Positions 6,998 to 7,086 of a stretch of 7,086 nt of DNA are shown in pieces. The position numbers and the translations under genes were made by a program. The notes beneath the pieces are model-generated. The model was not told where the DNA came from, did no database searches, and saw only the letters and a program-made list of their open reading frames with translations. Within the stretch, counting starts at the first letter, position 1; each line of letters opens with the position of its first letter. Source of the stretch: a bacterium (GTDB lineage Bacteria; Verrucomicrobiota; Verrucomicrobiae; JAJYAR01); the NCBI GenBank assembly GCA_021779435.1, contig JAJYAR010000141.1:1-7086 (forward strand), written 5' to 3'.

Positions 6998-7086
6998 CTG
7001 CCCGACGTGCGGGCGCTTCGTCGGTAATCGTCTGTGGTTCCTTGCCCAATCCGGCCGGCCCAGCGGTCCGGCCCTGCTATGATGCC

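Larger units (their letters stand above)
6716..7086. other. Intergenic region rich in repeats, no gene seen
   Basis: These 371 bases up to the right edge hold the upstream side of the minus-strand hydrolase gene. Reading frames here are short and consist largely of translated repeats (for example IADKSAPT from the REP copies on the minus strand). I see two REP-like palindromes, one 9-base periodic module and several small hairpins, but no clear promoter. An AT-rich tract at 6812-6825 (GAAAAAGAATTAAG) is the best place for a minus-strand promoter, without a recognisable pair of boxes. Confidence 0.6.

Noticed and set aside
6768..7049. 93-codon minus-strand frame beginning MGKEPQ
   Set aside because: It is made of translated repeats: IADKSAPT appears twice from the REP copies and PPFPPLPP from the 9-mers.
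7042..7083. Promoter from TTGCCC (7042) and TATGAT (7078)
   Set aside because: The spacing of 30 bases is far from the usual 16-18 and no -35-like box lies at the right distance.

Overview
The window is a high-GC bacterial segment (by eye about two-thirds G+C) carrying polysaccharide-degradation genes of the kind found in Verrucomicrobia of the Opitutaceae type. That assignment is an inference from gene content: an exported GH115 enzyme, a Tat-exported GH42-like hydrolase and a GH2 beta-galactosidase. No marker gene is present, so another high-GC glycan-degrading lineage cannot be excluded.

Layout. Bases 1 to about 120 are strikingly AT-richer than the rest and encode, on the minus strand, a piece of a Sel1-repeat protein. 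This piece abuts, without any spacer, the C-terminal part of a GH2 beta-galactosidase on the plus strand (about 121-1518) that has lost its catalytic domain. The joint looks like a recombination breakpoint or an assembly chimera. After an 89-base gap follows a complete secreted GH115 enzyme (1608-4181; xylan alpha-glucuronidase family). The next intergenic space, between convergent genes, is almost filled by a 188-base imperfect palindrome (4191-4378) with 30-base arms that match at 28 positions and are built of 9-base units. On the minus strand, 4400-6715 encodes a Tat-exported GH42/GHL6-like hydrolase with a beta-galactosidase trimerisation-type domain. The remaining 371 bases (6716-7086) hold no credible gene but are rich in repeats: two identical 25-base REP-like palindromes bracket a third copy of the 9-base-periodic module.

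How it fits together. GH115 enzymes remove (4-O-methyl-)glucuronic acid side chains. GH2 and GH42-like enzymes typically remove terminal beta-linked sugars. Together the genes suggest stripping of side chains from a plant or algal heteropolysaccharide outside the cytoplasm, but the actual substrate cannot be read from the sequence. No transporter or regulator gene lies in the window. The least explained signals are the repeats: a 27-base module of three 9-mers occurs three times, twice as the arms of the big palindrome and once as a solitary variant in which the same base is changed in all three units.
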